Program-made: the position numbers and the translations under genes | Origin: Molanna angustata | Lineage: Eukaryota; Arthropoda; Insecta; Trichoptera; Molannidae | NCBI GenBank assembly: GCA_963576475.1 | Contig: OY754970.1 | Location: 41,766,147-41,830,146, forward strand | Length of the DNA: 64,000 nt | Direction: 5' to 3' | Part shown: piece after piece, positions 33,860 to 44,549 of the stretch | Layout of the letters: the number at the start of each line of letters is the position of its first letter | Position numbering within the stretch: the stretch's first letter is position 1 | Notes under the pieces: generated by a model | Told to the model about the DNA's origin: nothing | The model's database searches: none | What the model saw: the letters and a program-made list of their open reading frames with translations, nothing else

Positions 33860-34109
33860 ATCGAACTGAAGAAAATAAAACTGAACTTCGAACTTTTTTG
33901 ATTGAGTTGATTGAAAATATATAGCTGCACGGAAAGCTTGTTTTATGGGTTCTTAGAACATGCATAAAATAATAATAAGAAAATATTTCTCCATATTTGA
34001 GATTTTTAATGAAGTGTACCGAGGGATGTTCATATTGACATAATGCGGCCCGCCGATCAATTTTGATTTCTGAATATGGGCCGTTGTCCAAAAAAATTTC
34101 CCACCCCTG
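33860..34109 (-). mobile_element. Possible hAT-type end
   Basis: The minus strand begins CAGGGGTGGGAAATTTTTTT at 34109, the kind of CAGGGGTG terminus known from hAT elements. It contains GATCGGCGGGCCGCATTATG. The opposite end was not found. The 96-codon minus frame here has no transposase motif. Confidence 0.35.
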
Positions 34110-34517
34110 CTTTATAGCATGTTGCAGTCCCATTCCCATACAAATTTGATCTCTCTTTAAATATAATTTGTTTATATATAATTTATCATCAAAAAATATA
34201 TAATCTGCCTCGTCATTTAATATTATTAAATTTGACTATATTACATATTTTCATCATATTATGTATGCATAAGATATCAACACATGGATTTGTTTATAAT
34301 ATGCATTTATATTTTCGTTTATATTTATAATTGTATATTATTTGCTGCACATTTGTTTGATAAACAAATAAAATATGAACAGTCGCTTCGTTTCAAACAA
34401 TTCGTGTCATTTGATAAACATTAATGACATATAATATATCTAATGTTAATTTCTTTGGCTTTTTTATTTCACATATTTTTTAAAAAATAATACCTAATGT
34501 TTATGTAATAACTACTT

Positions 34518-34850
34518 ATACTTTTTTAACAGATTTTTAATTATCTCAATAGAGACGAAGTTTATATATACGAAGTTAGAATATTTACTGTAGGAGAAAC
34601 GGGAAATCAAGGCACCTACAGGGCTTACGACCTGTCATCGGCTGGATTACGTGACCACTTTATGCGCTTGCGCAACGTTCACCAATTATGCCTTTTTAAT
34701 GAGATCCCTATGAATTCAATTTTGAAAGTTTTATATATTGTAATACTGAAATTCTTTTCGCTTGAAAATAAGGAATTTTTACTACAGCCATCTATGTGTG
34801 AAATTATGAACAACATTCTTATTATTTTTATTTATTTTTGTTGTAATGCC
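34518..34850 (+). repeat. Dispersed repeat family G, copy 3
   Basis: Longest copy: TTTTTAACAGATTTTTAATT, GAGACGAAG (with a small internal duplication), CAAGGCACCTACAGGGCTTA, GCGCTTGCGCAACGTTCACC and TTTTGAAAGTTTTATATATT. Confidence 0.8.
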
Positions 34851-34980
34851 ATCTATTGAGAGAATTGTTTTTTTTATGTAAATAATGAGAGCAACAATTC
34901 TTATACCTGAGGTGACAAATGCATTTTTCGCATAGAAGTCACCCCTGAATTGCGCCAGACTTATAAGGTCGTTTTTGTCT

Positions 34981-35154
34981 TATTTACCTACTTGTACCAA
35001 TGTGTAAGTAATCGAAACTTCAATTCAACTACTTATACTATTTACCTACTTGTACCAATGTGTAAGTAATCGAAACTTCAATTCAACTACTTATACTATT
35101 TACCTACTTGTACCAATGTGTAAGTAATCGAAACTTCAATTCAACTACTTATAC
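34981..35154. repeat. 58-bp tandem repeat, 3 identical copies
   Basis: Copies at 34981, 35039 and 35097 starting TATTTACCTACTTGTACC are identical over 58 bases. It then runs into TATTTTTCTT. Confidence 0.97.
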
Positions 35155-36172
35155 TATTTTTCTTTATAAAAAAATTCAATACAGTGTTTGTTAAATTTTC
35201 CACAAATGAAAAAGATTTGCGCATCAGAATCACGAGTGTCAACAAAAATGACATTTTATCGAATAATGTGTTACGTTTCAAGAAACAACAAATTGTAACT
35301 GTCGAGTAGTTACGAAATCTATACAATCGGCTGTCGCTCAATTCACATTTTCCTAACGAAATCGGATTATTTCGCTTATCTGATCAGTTTGCAGAAATAT
35401 GAAATATTTTCCGAAAATAGTTTTAGTGGGAAATGCATTTTATGGGCACAGAAGTCAGATGAGAGGTGCATGTCTGCGCAGACAGATGCGCGCGCAGCAT
35501 CTTCCAACACCAAATACCTACATAAATATTATAACATCTTCACCATTCAACATAATGCGGAACTGTGCTGCGATATCGGACACTGTTTGCTTTCAGCTCT
35601 ACACAAACACTTGGTCTCTTTTCAAAACACATTTTTTATATCAAACACATATTCAATATTCTGCCGCAACTTTACAAATTTTCACCAACAGTTTTCACTC
35701 TCTTTTCACCGTCGCCGAAATCGTTCACTGTCTAATTTGTCACTCGTGCGTTATTTTTTAACTATCACTTGCACATTAACCGAGTTCCGGTTGATTTTCC
35801 AGTTTTTTTTATTTTTCCACGGCTCTACCGTCAAAGTTTGGCAAAGTTTAAAATTTCGCCGGCGCCTCTACGTATAAAAGTTTCGAAAGCCGTCGCGGCG
35901 GTGCGCATGTGCGGAAAGCGGCGGCGTATAAATATTGGGGAAAGAATACATAACATAACCTATACCAAGGTGTCACACTGAAGGAAAACTTACCACCATA
36001 AACACGACGACACGAAGAACGTGGAAAATCGTACGTAACGGAATATGGCGATCGGCGGCGGATCGATCGGAAAATGTGACGGTTGAAATAAGAAAAAGAA
36101 AACAAACGGAAAAGTGATTTGTTTTTATTTCAAAGTGTCGAAAGAACTTGTTGTTTTGGTTTTTATTTTTAC
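35155..36172. other. Intron side of the Rbp6-like gene, GC content rising to the right
   Basis: From about 35830 the sequence becomes CpG-rich (CGCCGGCGCCTCTACG, GCCGTCGCGGCGGTGCGC). Plus-strand TATA-like words TATAAAAG (35873) and TATAAATA (35927) and a minus-strand donor-like GGTG|GTAAGT ending at 35994 may reflect another promoter or alternative first exon. The overlapping 120- and 162-codon plus frames at 35389-35877 look like chance. Confidence 0.4.
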
Positions 36173-36457
36173 CTGGACTGGTCTGCCAGCTGAGTCCTCC
36201 GACGAACATCTTCCTGCAATCAAGAAGAAGAAGACATCGTTAAGAGGGTTGCTGGTGTTATATTGTTCGTGTTTAGGTTGTGTTGTGAGTATGTGGAGGG
36301 GTGAGGTAATGAAGGGGGGAGGGGAGGGGTGGTATCGGCCACGTGCTCCCTCCGAGAGGGGGCGGTGGGGGGGTGTGTGTGTGTTGTTGAATGGGACCTA
36401 CCCGGGATCGTTGGGCACCTCCGCCGGAGAGCCAATATCCTGGCCCTGTGTCTCCAT
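36173..36457 (-). CDS. Rbp6: Musashi-family RNA-binding protein Rbp6-like, first two coding exons (partial gene)
   Basis: Exon 1 (36457 down to 36402, 56 nt) starts ATGG with G at -3 and encodes METQGQDIGSPAEVPNDPG up to the split codon. The donor is GG|GTAGGT, and unspliced reading would stop at once. Intron 1 is 188 nt and ends with CTTAAC as a plausible branch site and CTTCTTCTTCTTGATTGCAG. Exon 2 (36213 down to 36173, 41 nt) completes the codon and encodes GKMFVGGLSWQTSP plus one base, then donor CCAG|GTAAAA. MFVGGL is an RNP2 motif, and the phrase is that of the first RRM of Musashi/Rbp6 proteins, cytoplasmic regulators of mRNA translation in the nervous system and stem cells. The phase-1 end fits the expected following Glu. 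RRM1's remainder, RRM2 and the C-terminus are not seen to the left, so a very long intron is inferred. The gene symbol rests on this short match, and a paralogous Musashi gene is possible. Confidence 0.8.
36214..36401 (-). other. Intron 1 of the Rbp6-like gene
   Basis: 188 bases from GTAGGT to TTGCAG on the minus strand. It contains a C/A-rich, CACACA-rich segment (GTGTGTGTGTG on the plus strand at 36373-36384). The minus-strand 89-codon frame over it is a read-through, not a protein. Confidence 0.75.
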
Positions 36458-36652
36458 TTCAATAGAGCGCTATCGGCACCACTGAACACTTCACTAGAGG
36501 GTCTGACTGACTACGGACTAGACTAGGATGATGTCGGATGGAACCGGCCACACTACCACAGTACCGGCACGAGACTGGCGCGCGGCACGACCCGATGTTG
36601 CGCGCGCACCTCCCCACCACACCTCCCTACGCTCTACCGAGACACATCTACG

Positions 36653-36659
36653 TTATATA
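36653..36659 (-). promoter_or_regulatory. Candidate TATA box for the Rbp6-like gene
   Basis: TATATAA on the minus strand, about 195 bases upstream of the start codon, in a GC-rich region. A start site near 36625-36630 would give a 5' UTR of about 170 nt. Position and sequence are plausible only, with no initiator clearly seen. Confidence 0.35.
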
Positions 36660-36734
36660 CACATTGATAACGCTCGCACGCTTCCGTTTCCACCTCAACT
36701 CAGCTGGTTACTTATGTATATTATATTATCTTTG

Positions 36735-36892
36735 ACTTTGTACTGAATTGTCTTTTATTATGTATATTATTCTGTGGAACAATGTAATTGGCTTACTTTC
36801 CTGATTGTTATTTTTTTATTAATGTAAAACATGTAACAGCTGTTTTGTTTCCCAAAATAAAAATAAAATAAATAAATAAATAAATAATATAT
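36735..36892 (+). mobile_element. LINE 3' UTR insertion upstream of the gene, TAAA tail
   Basis: TTAATGTAAAACATGTAACA and GCTGTTTTGTTTCC lead into AAATAAATAAATAAATAAAT. Same family as 28.9 kb. It lies between the CpG-rich promoter side and another GC-rich block (36900-37010), so it probably split a formerly continuous upstream region. Confidence 0.65.
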
Positions 36893-36899
36893 CTACCTA

Positions 36900-37115
36900 C
36901 CAATGTATGTAGTACACAGCTGGCTAGTGACACTTTCCCTAGCACGAGGAAGGCGCCGGGACGCCGCCCCGTGGGGCACCGCGACGCTCCTGACCGTCAC
37001 CTACTAACACTGTCGGTACATACATCTAACTTGCCTTGCTTCTTCTCTCCTGTTATCATCGTCAGCTGATAACACGCACATGTACTGACGTAACTAACCT
37101 AACCTAACCTAACGT
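36900..37115. other. GC-rich upstream block with (CCTAA)n motif
   Basis: GGAAGGCGCCGGGACGCCGC and GTGGGGCACCGCGACGC mark a CpG-rich patch. At 37094-37113 the insect telomeric word CCTAA is repeated three to four times. This may be a distal part of the promoter region. No exon is supported. Confidence 0.45.
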
Positions 37116-37617
37116 ATTTCCATGTAACCATTTCTCAACTCTCAAATTTCTCAATGTATTTTTATTATTTGTCGCCTCATTTTATAAAAAAATAATCAAA
37201 TATATTTTGTGTTAAAATGAATATTTTAATTCGATTAACTCCTCATTTTAATTTTCTTTTTGTAATTAATCATTTATTAACTGTGAGTTGTTTAACCTTT
37301 TGAACTTTTTACTTTATTTTTTTTATATAAATAGCGTATCAAAACAGATTTATTGTATCTTCCAGTATCTTCCAACCAATACAATATCAATTATTAAATA
37401 GTGTCATTTTTATGTTGTGAAAGTGTAGTTTCTTTTACTTAGATTATGTTTTATCTTCAATGAACGAATCAAAAAAGAAACGAATAGATCAATATAGAAT
37501 AGATCCTATTTATTTTGTACGAAAAATTGTAGATTAATAGAACAAGCGTTATAACTTTGTTATGGATAATTATATAAATAAAAATTTGTACTTAATCGTT
37601 AAAAAATCCTATGAGAC

Positions 37618-37850
37618 ACCAGCTTTGAATAGTGCTTCCACTATTTTCTATTATCATCGTTTTCTGGATTCCCGTAAGAGCATGGTAATCGATTATAAGT
37701 ACAACAGGCAAAATTACATCTTATAAAGTTTAGCAATGGCTTTTTAGGTGAGATGAGACTACTTTGTGAGCATGTGTTATGCTTCCTTTTATAAGGTAAT
37801 GTACACCTGCACACCTGTCGCTGGTGACCCAACATTGTAGGATTTGCCGT
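37618..37850 (+). mobile_element. Short dispersed repeat family A, copy 4
   Basis: ACACCAGCTTTGAATAGTGC, CCCGTAAGAGC, CAACAGGCAAAATTACATCT, GGTGAGATGAGACTACTTTG, TATAAGGTAATGTACACC and TTGTAGGATTTGCCGTG, then directly AAATAAATAAA instead of the usual TGGTATG tail. Middle partly deleted. Confidence 0.75.
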
Positions 37851-38049
37851 GTAAATAAATAAAAAATATTTTTTAAACGTGAAAACAATACTTGTTAATT
37901 ATAGAGGCTCTGTATACATACTGTATAACTATACATAAAAGCATATGAAAACAAATCAAGAAGTAGGTATTATGGCTTCTGGTAACGCTCTTGAAAGTGG
38001 AAATTATTCCTATCGAAAAAAATTATACATATTATTTTTTTTTTATTTT

Positions 38050-38262
38050 ACATATTACTTCTCGCGCAACTAACATATACTATGTCAAATATTAATTTTA
38101 CTTCCCAATAACAAGTTGCCACATTTTGGAGACTTGCGATATTAATCGTCTCACAGAACCAGACTGAGAAAACAATTAAAAACTATGTCTCCGCCGGGAA
38201 TCGAACCCAGGACCTTTGAATCAGCAGACAGACACCTATCCAACTGAGCCACGAAGGCCGAC
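38050..38262 (-). mobile_element. tRNA-derived SINE, copy 3
   Basis: Minus-strand head GGCCTTCGTGGCTCAGTTGG (A box) with GGTTCGATTCCCGGCGG (B box), and body as at 59.4 kb. It ends near GCGAGAAGTAATATG. Confidence 0.9.
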
Positions 38263-38324
38263 AATAAAAATAATATTCGCTGTTAGGAATATCGTAGTGA
38301 AATATTAGGAATAGGAATATTGTA

Positions 38325-38850
38325 GTGACACATAATTCACTCGAAAACAGACGTACTGTATCTGATATGATGCTTCTCCACAATATTATTAATAATAAAA
38401 TTGATTCTCCTGCTCTATTTAATTATATATCTTTCAACATCCCTACCTACACCTGTAGAACTAGACACACTCCTCTTTTCCACCTAACCATTCAGCACAC
38501 TAACTATGCACAACATGCAACAATCTACAGAATCTGTAATACATACAATAGGCATTTCCAAGAGATTGACATATTCTTACTAAGCGCCCCCACATTTAAA
38601 AAATATATCAAACTTAAAATTTCATCCTCATAATAAAATGTAACACTTAATATACAGACACATTTATATATGCAATTTCACACATCATTCACACAATATC
38701 TCACCATAATATGTAACCATTCCTAATGTATCTTAATATACTACAATAACTTCAGCGACAACCTGTAATTGGCTTTATTATTAATCAAATCATCTTTTTT
38801 TATATCATTTATTATATTTTGTATGTTGTCCTCTAAATAAATAAATAATT
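38325..38850 (+). mobile_element. Jockey-like LINE C-terminus, 3' UTR and TAAA tail
   Basis: The frame to 38633 has the C-terminal pattern of Jockey/CR1-type RTs: SLENRRTVSDMMLLHNIINN, KIDSPALFNYISFNIPTYT, then RICNTYN and a final FKKYIKL before the stop. A 3' UTR of about 200 bases ends in AAATAAATAAAT at 38837-38849. The catalytic part is missing. Confidence 0.8.
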
Positions 38851-38879
38851 CTTACATATTCCAATTAACTATCAATAAC

Positions 38880-41640
38880 TGGTAAAAATAGAGTTTTATT
38901 AGGATTTGTTTACATTCCACCCAAATCGGATTTAAATATCTACAAGAAACATTTCGAAGACATTGAACTATTACAATTGAAATATCCTAATGTTTATATC
39001 AGGTGATTATAATCTGCCTAATATAATTTGGAATTGTGAAGACACCGGTGTCATGAGTGTCCATAATTTGCAATTAACTTAAATCGAATCGAAAAAGAAG
39101 TTTTAAACATGTTAAATTTTACCAATCTAACTCAATTTAATGATATTAAAAATTATTTAGGCCGCATACTTGATCTAGTACTTACAAATTATAACTCGGT
39201 TTCTGTAAGAAAGTCTAATGAAATATTATTACCTGTTGATAGCTAGTTATCATCCTCCATTGAACGTTTGCATGCTTTTGGGTATTGTTCCCAACATTAA
39301 ATGTACAAAATCTTTTTTTAATTTCAGTAAGGCTGATTTTTTCAAAATTAATGAATGCTAGAAATCTACCGATATGTCTTTTCTAAAGTGTGGTAATATT
39401 GATGAAAATTTGAAAATGTTTTATGATATTCTCTATGATATGATTGATAGGTTCGTGCCTTATGTTAAGTTTACAAAAAGTACCTTTCCAAGATGGTTTA
39501 GCAAAGATTTGATTGATCTAACAATATAAATAAAAAAAAAGTTCCATAAAAAGTTCAAAGAATCTAAATCCATTTTGGATTATACTCAATTCAATGCCAT
39601 TAGACGTCAGTGCAATGATTTGTCTAAGCGTTGTTATGGTGATTATTTAAAAAGTGTTGAAAATTCTATAAGGAATAATAATGTTAATACTTTTTAGAAC
39701 TATTCAAAGTCATTAAAAATAACCGAGTTAGATTTATCTGTAAATATGTATTTTAACGGCAAACATGAAAGCAAAGTTGAAAATATTGCAAACCTTTTTG
39801 CATCTTTTTTCAAGAGTGTTTACGATAGTGAAATTGATGCTGGAAAGGTTCCTTACTTTGATTCTGTTTATAATTTACAAATATCGCAAATTCATATTGA
39901 CATCAATGATATTTAGCACATATTGAAAAATTGGATGTAAGAAAGAACCCTGTTCCAGATAAAATACCACCTACCTTTTTAAAACATTGTTCACATATAT
40001 TGTCTTATCCTCTGTATTTAATTATTATTATTTTTTTTTTGTTCTAATACCTAGTATTTATGTAAGTGTTATACGTATTTTCATTGATTTCTTTTACTCA
40101 TATTTATTTGCTGTTGTACATACACTATGTTGTAATACTTCGTAATCTGGTTGGTCAATCTGATTGCCTAATGGCAATAAGCCCGCCAGTGTACAATTAT
40201 ATTTGTTTATATTATGTACAAGAAGATGTATAAATAAATAAATAAATAAATAATTTTTAATATGTCATTGTCAACGGGTATTTTTCCATCTGAGTGGAAG
40301 AATAGCTTCATTATACCTATTTTTAAAAAAGGCGATAGAATGAATCTATCCAATTATAGACCAGTGTGTATTCAATCTACGATTCCCAAAATTTTTGAGA
40401 AATTAGTTCTGGAAAAAATAAATTATAAGATGAATTCTATTATTGCGAAATCTCAACATGGTTTTATAACTAATAGATCTACTTAAACAAATATGTTGTT
40501 ATATGAAAATTTTATTGTAAATGCTTTTGCCGAAAGAAGTCAGGTAGATTCTAACTACACTGACTTCAGTAAGGCCTTTGATAAGATTTGTCATGGTATA
40601 TTGGTAATTAAATTGGAGAAAATGGGTGTAACAGGCATTTTTTTAAGATGGGTCGAGAGTTATTTGTCTAAAAGAAAGCTATTTATAAAATTAAATGATG
40701 TTCACTCTGTGGCTTTTACAGCTACAAGTGGTGTACCACAGGGCTCTCATTTGGGACCCGTTTTGTTTATATTATTTATAAATGATATTTTCGATATGTT
40801 TTCTGGGGTGGAGTATATTTGCGGATGATTTAAAGATATTTAAAAGAATAAAAAATCACGATGATTGCCTTATATTGCAAGCAAATTTAAACAAGCTATT
40901 TGAATTTTGTCAGTGTAATAAACTTTCTCTTAATGCAAATAAGTGTCAAGTAATAAGGTTTTATAAAATAAAAAATCCCCTGGTTTATGATTATAATGAC
41001 TTGATAAAATTAGCTTCAGTAGATGAAATAAACAATTTAGGTGTCATTTTTGATTCAAAACTTTTTTTTACATGTCATATTACTAACATAGTAAACAGAG
41101 CTGTAAAGATCTTAGGGTTTATAATACGTATCACAAAAAAGTTTACAGATATATATGTATAGTATTCGCATGTTATACATATCACTTGTGAGGATCATTT
41201 TAGAATATAATTCAACAATTTGGTCACCATATTATAGTAATCAAATTCAACTAATTGAAAAAGTACAACGAAAATTTCTTAGGTATATAAATTTTAAATT
41301 GAATATACCCAGAGAACAAATGGATTACAATATCATTATGCATTGGACTGATTTAACTAAGTTTTCTGACCATAGAATAATTTTTGATTTAATTACACTA
41401 CACAAAATGGTACATTCAAGTTTTACAGCCCTGCTCTTATTGAACAAATTGTATATCATGCGCCAGTACGCTCTAACAGGCAAACGGTACCTTTTTACTA
41501 TTCTAACGCACGTACACTACAACAATATTATTCGCCAATAGCAAAGCTTCATTATTTGGGTAATGCATACTCTAGTCTAGGCGATATTTATTACTTGTCA
41601 TTGTCAAAATATAAAAACTTATTGCAACAATATTTCTTGA
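38880..41640 (+). pseudogene. Jockey-like LINE, endonuclease end plus reverse transcriptase, disrupted
   Basis: Domains in order. First, an AP-endonuclease C-terminus (VYIPPKSDLNIY at 38915, a stop, GDYNLPNIIWN at 39003, LDLVLTNYNSVSV at 39170). Next, a linker with PRWFSKDLIDL (39490). RT follows: SEWKNSFIIPIFKKGD (40292), NYRPVCIQSTIPKIFEKLV, DFSKAFDKICHG (40563, first catalytic Asp), SGVPQGSHLGPVLF (40728) and, after a frameshift, FADDLKIF (40815). A C-terminal part then reads RNFL-like segments up to LHYLGNAYSSLGDIYYLSLS (about 41540-41610) across further shifts. Stops, at least three frameshifts and a nested insertion at 40021-40255 make it inactive. Confidence 0.9.
40021..40255 (+). mobile_element. 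Nested LINE 3' UTR fragment inside the RT pseudogene
   Basis: Interrupts the reading between SHILSYPLYLI and NMSLSTGIFPSEW. Contains GATTGCCTAATGGCAATAAG, CCCGCCAGTGTACAATTA and a terminal TAAATAAATAAATAAATAA. Same 3' UTR as at 4.3 and 25.2 kb. The target edges are A/T runs, so the duplication cannot be delimited. Confidence 0.8.
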
Positions 41641-42120
41641 TGCAAAATGTCAATTTTATTTCGTTATAATCTATTATATTGAATACGTCTCCCACTCCCC
41701 ATGTATGCCGTGTCTGTTCCGGTTTAGAATGTGCGCGTATTGCCAGTAAAATAATTTTACCCAATTTTATTTTACGCATTCAAAATATTTCTTCAACATA
41801 AAAAAATATTTTAAACGAAAAAGTACAAAAATATCGTTTAAAATGTATTTGCAACATCAATTGATAATATTATTGTTCAAAAAAGAATTTTAAACACCAA
41901 TAATATTTATCGTTATTAATAAATCTGCGGAATACGTAATTGAATACTGGCAGCATTCTGTACTAACAGGATATGGATAATGGACGGATTCACGGATTGA
42001 CATTTGACGTTTGACGTGACGCATCGTCATATCTAATTATTTGGTGTTATTTTGTTTGTTGCAGGTATTTAGTGGATGCTCCGTGGATGCCTGCTACCAA
42101 AACACGACAAATCAAGAGAT
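41640..42120. other. Non-coding stretch
   Basis: No gene. Composition rises slightly at 41690-41740 and from 42000. Confidence 0.35.
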
Positions 42121-42133
42121 GGATGAGTGAGAT

Positions 42134-42355
42134 ATGACAGAAGAGCGAGATCGTAGGCGAACATTGCGAAATGCTAGGCAAAGAGTAGTTGTTAGTACTG
42201 TCAACATATCCGGAAGAATAGTGCTAATGCTTTTGCATCCTTCGGTGTTCAGATTGCAGACGTGCCTGGTACCGGACCATACTGTTTGAAAAATTATAGT
42301 CTGTATGTTTATGATGCAGATGAAGTTGTAAGGGTACGTTAGTTAGTGTGTTCTA
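42134..42355 (+). pseudogene. Possible Helitron helicase-like coding trace
   Basis: From ATG at 42134 the frame reads MTEERDRRRTLRNARQRVVV. After one shift a second frame reads ANAFASFGVQIADVPGTGPY then CLKNYSLYVYDADEVV. The G-x-GPYC phrase preceded by a hydrophobic stretch is reminiscent of the conserved FAS-G...GPYCFRIHGQ region in Helitron proteins. No other Helitron domain is present, so this is tentative. Confidence 0.35.
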
Positions 42356-42564
42356 TGGGGTACGTATGAGACACCCTTTAAATGTAAGGTGTCAACAAAA
42401 TAGAAGAAGGTCGAGTTGCAATTTTTGGCGGTCCAATGAGAGATATTTGAAACAAACCATCGTCAATCGGTAACAACTATGCAATTTTATTCTAGCTGCA
42501 TCTGGGGAGGTCTACAATATAATACATTGTGCTAGCGAGCTGTTCCAACAAATGCATACATAGT

Positions 42565-43240
42565 TTGTGAATCACTTTGTTTAAAGTACATAAGATAATC
42601 TATAAAACTGAACGATATGAAAATCTATAAAACTGTTATAGACATTACTGACTGTTAGGACTTACAACTTGATCCTGACATTCAGCTTACTATATAACAC
42701 AATTATTAGAAGTCAATTGGAGCATGAGTCAGTCATCTGGAATCAACAATTTTGACTTACAGACCTTCTGAAAATTATTAACTTCAACATACCAATGAAA
42801 TTAAAGGTGGGCTGATTAAGTAACAATTACTTATGTTACTATTCTTATTTATTATACATATTTGTTTAAAAAAATATTATTGTACGTTGCCCATTTTTTT
42901 TTAAATAAAATTCTACGAGGAGATGGTCTTTGTAATGGAACAAGAATGGTTGTAAAAAATATGAGTAAGTATACAGAAAATATTGTATTTAAAGAGATTT
43001 TAAATTGATTTATAAACATTTTGTACTCTCTCATATGTATGTTTGACCAACATTTTGACAAATAAGTATGTACATGTTCACTTATGAAATACTTTATTTA
43101 TTTACATGTACCGAATATGTATTTCATTGTGAAAAAATCTTGAGAAGCATGTCTATATATATTGAAATGTTTTTTTAGCAAGATGATTAATTTATATCAA
43201 TAAATATACACCAATACACTTATTGTTTAGTTGATTTATA
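42565..43240 (+). mobile_element. Internally deleted relative of the 44.55-45.68 kb element
   Basis: Shares the left part (TTGTTTAAAGTACATAA, TATAAAACTGAACGATATGA) and a middle piece (AGCTTACTATATAACACAAT, AGAAGTCAATTGGAGCA). It also shares the right part (GGTGGGCTGATTAAGTAACA, TATTATTGTACGTTGCCCAT) and farther sequence to TTATTGTTTAG. Two coding segments present in the longer copy are missing, leaving a short non-coding derivative. Confidence 0.7.
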
Positions 43241-43649
43241 TGGTGCACATTATACATTGTTTTCCATATATTATATACCCTAAATTACATTTAAAATCAA
43301 TCGTAGGGTGTCTATTGGATTAATCATCTAATAGCAATGTAGATCAAATCATGATAGCTTTGTATTGACTGATAATGACATTATGAAAACATTTATATTG
43401 AAAAATTACACATTATGTGCTTAAGTAAAATTAGATTTTTTTACAATTTTTCCTTTATATAATAAATTCAATAAACTTACAAAATATTCTAGCATGTATA
43501 AGGGCATCTTTAAGCGTTGATTTATATGGTGCAGATTATAGGGCAGGTCTATATGACGGTGAACGTTTGTATGGATATCAGTTCGTAGTATATATTATGT
43601 ATGTAATACAAGTGTTCTACATTATGTTGGGTGTTCCAGGGTTAACTTA

Positions 43650-44440
43650 TATTTACTCATATGTTCAATAGAGAAAAGAGTGAAAGCAGAACAGTGTGTC
43701 AAATAAAAGTAGAGAATGAATGGCTTGAACAAGTCGACGAGTATGTCACAGTTTGTCAAACAAAAGTAGAGAATGAATGGCTTGAACAAGTCGACGAGTA
43801 TGTCTATCAGGGTAGTATGTTCCAACGGAATGGACGGCCTGATAAGGATATTGAAAGAAGAGTTATGGCAGAAAACAGAGTGAATGGAGCGCTTAGACCA
43901 GTTATGAATGATCGCAACATATCAATAAGAGACGCTAAAGTTGCCATTCATAAGCAATCGTAGTACCAACCTTGACGTATGCAAGTAAGACCTGGACATG
44001 GCAGAAGTCGCATGAAAGCAGAATAAATGCAGTTGAATTGAGATCGCTTAGAAGAATTTGTAACAGAACGATGAATGACAGAGTTCGGAATGAAGATACA
44101 AGGAAAGAATATAAGATGAAGAAAGATGTAATTAACAGAATGAAAGTTAACACATTGAGATGGTTTTGCCACTTGGGAAGAATGAACGAAGAACGCCTGA
44201 CGAAGAAAATATACAAAGCTGACAGGAACGGAATAAGAGGTCGCGGGCGCCCAAGAAAAGGATGGCACGACCATGTAAACGTTATTTTGAAATATGGAAA
44301 TGTAAAAAGCTTGAACAACAGACGAACATGTATAAGACGATGTATGAATGTTGATGAGGCGATGAATGTGTGTCAAGATAGAAAAATGTGGCGTTCGGTT
44401 CTCTCTGCCTACCCCGTGAGGGACATGGCGTGATGGTATG
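43650..44440 (+). pseudogene. RTE-like LINE C-terminal part (same family as 54.6 kb)
   Basis: Begins in the segment before QVDEYVYQGSMFQRNGRPDK and continues DIERRVMAENRVNGALRPVM. After a shift it reads YASKTWTWQKSHESRINAVE, LRWFCHLGRMNEERLTKKIY, RGRGRPRKGWHDHVNVILK and WRSVLSAYPVRDMA with the stop inside the terminal GCGTGATGGTATG. The 57-bp segment 43691-43747 is duplicated in tandem at 43748-43804, in frame. The RT catalytic core is absent. Confidence 0.9.
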
Positions 44441-44549
44441 TATGTGTGTTCAATATTGTTTTTATAATATTTTGACAAATAAGTATTTACATTTTTGCCT
44501 ATGACATTATTCAAATTAATACAACCAGTACCTACATATTGAAAACCAT

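Noticed and set aside
35389..35981. Plus-strand frames of 120 and 162 codons left of the Rbp6-like exons
   Set aside because: They overlap each other in different frames, show no motif and lie in the intron side of a better supported minus-strand gene.
36114..36526. Plus-strand frame of 123 codons across the Rbp6-like exons
   Set aside because: It is antisense to two spliced exons with matching phases and has no recognisable content.
37094..37113. Interstitial telomere (CCTAA repeats)
   Set aside because: Only three to four units; such short runs are common in insect DNA and do not show a fusion or telomere healing.
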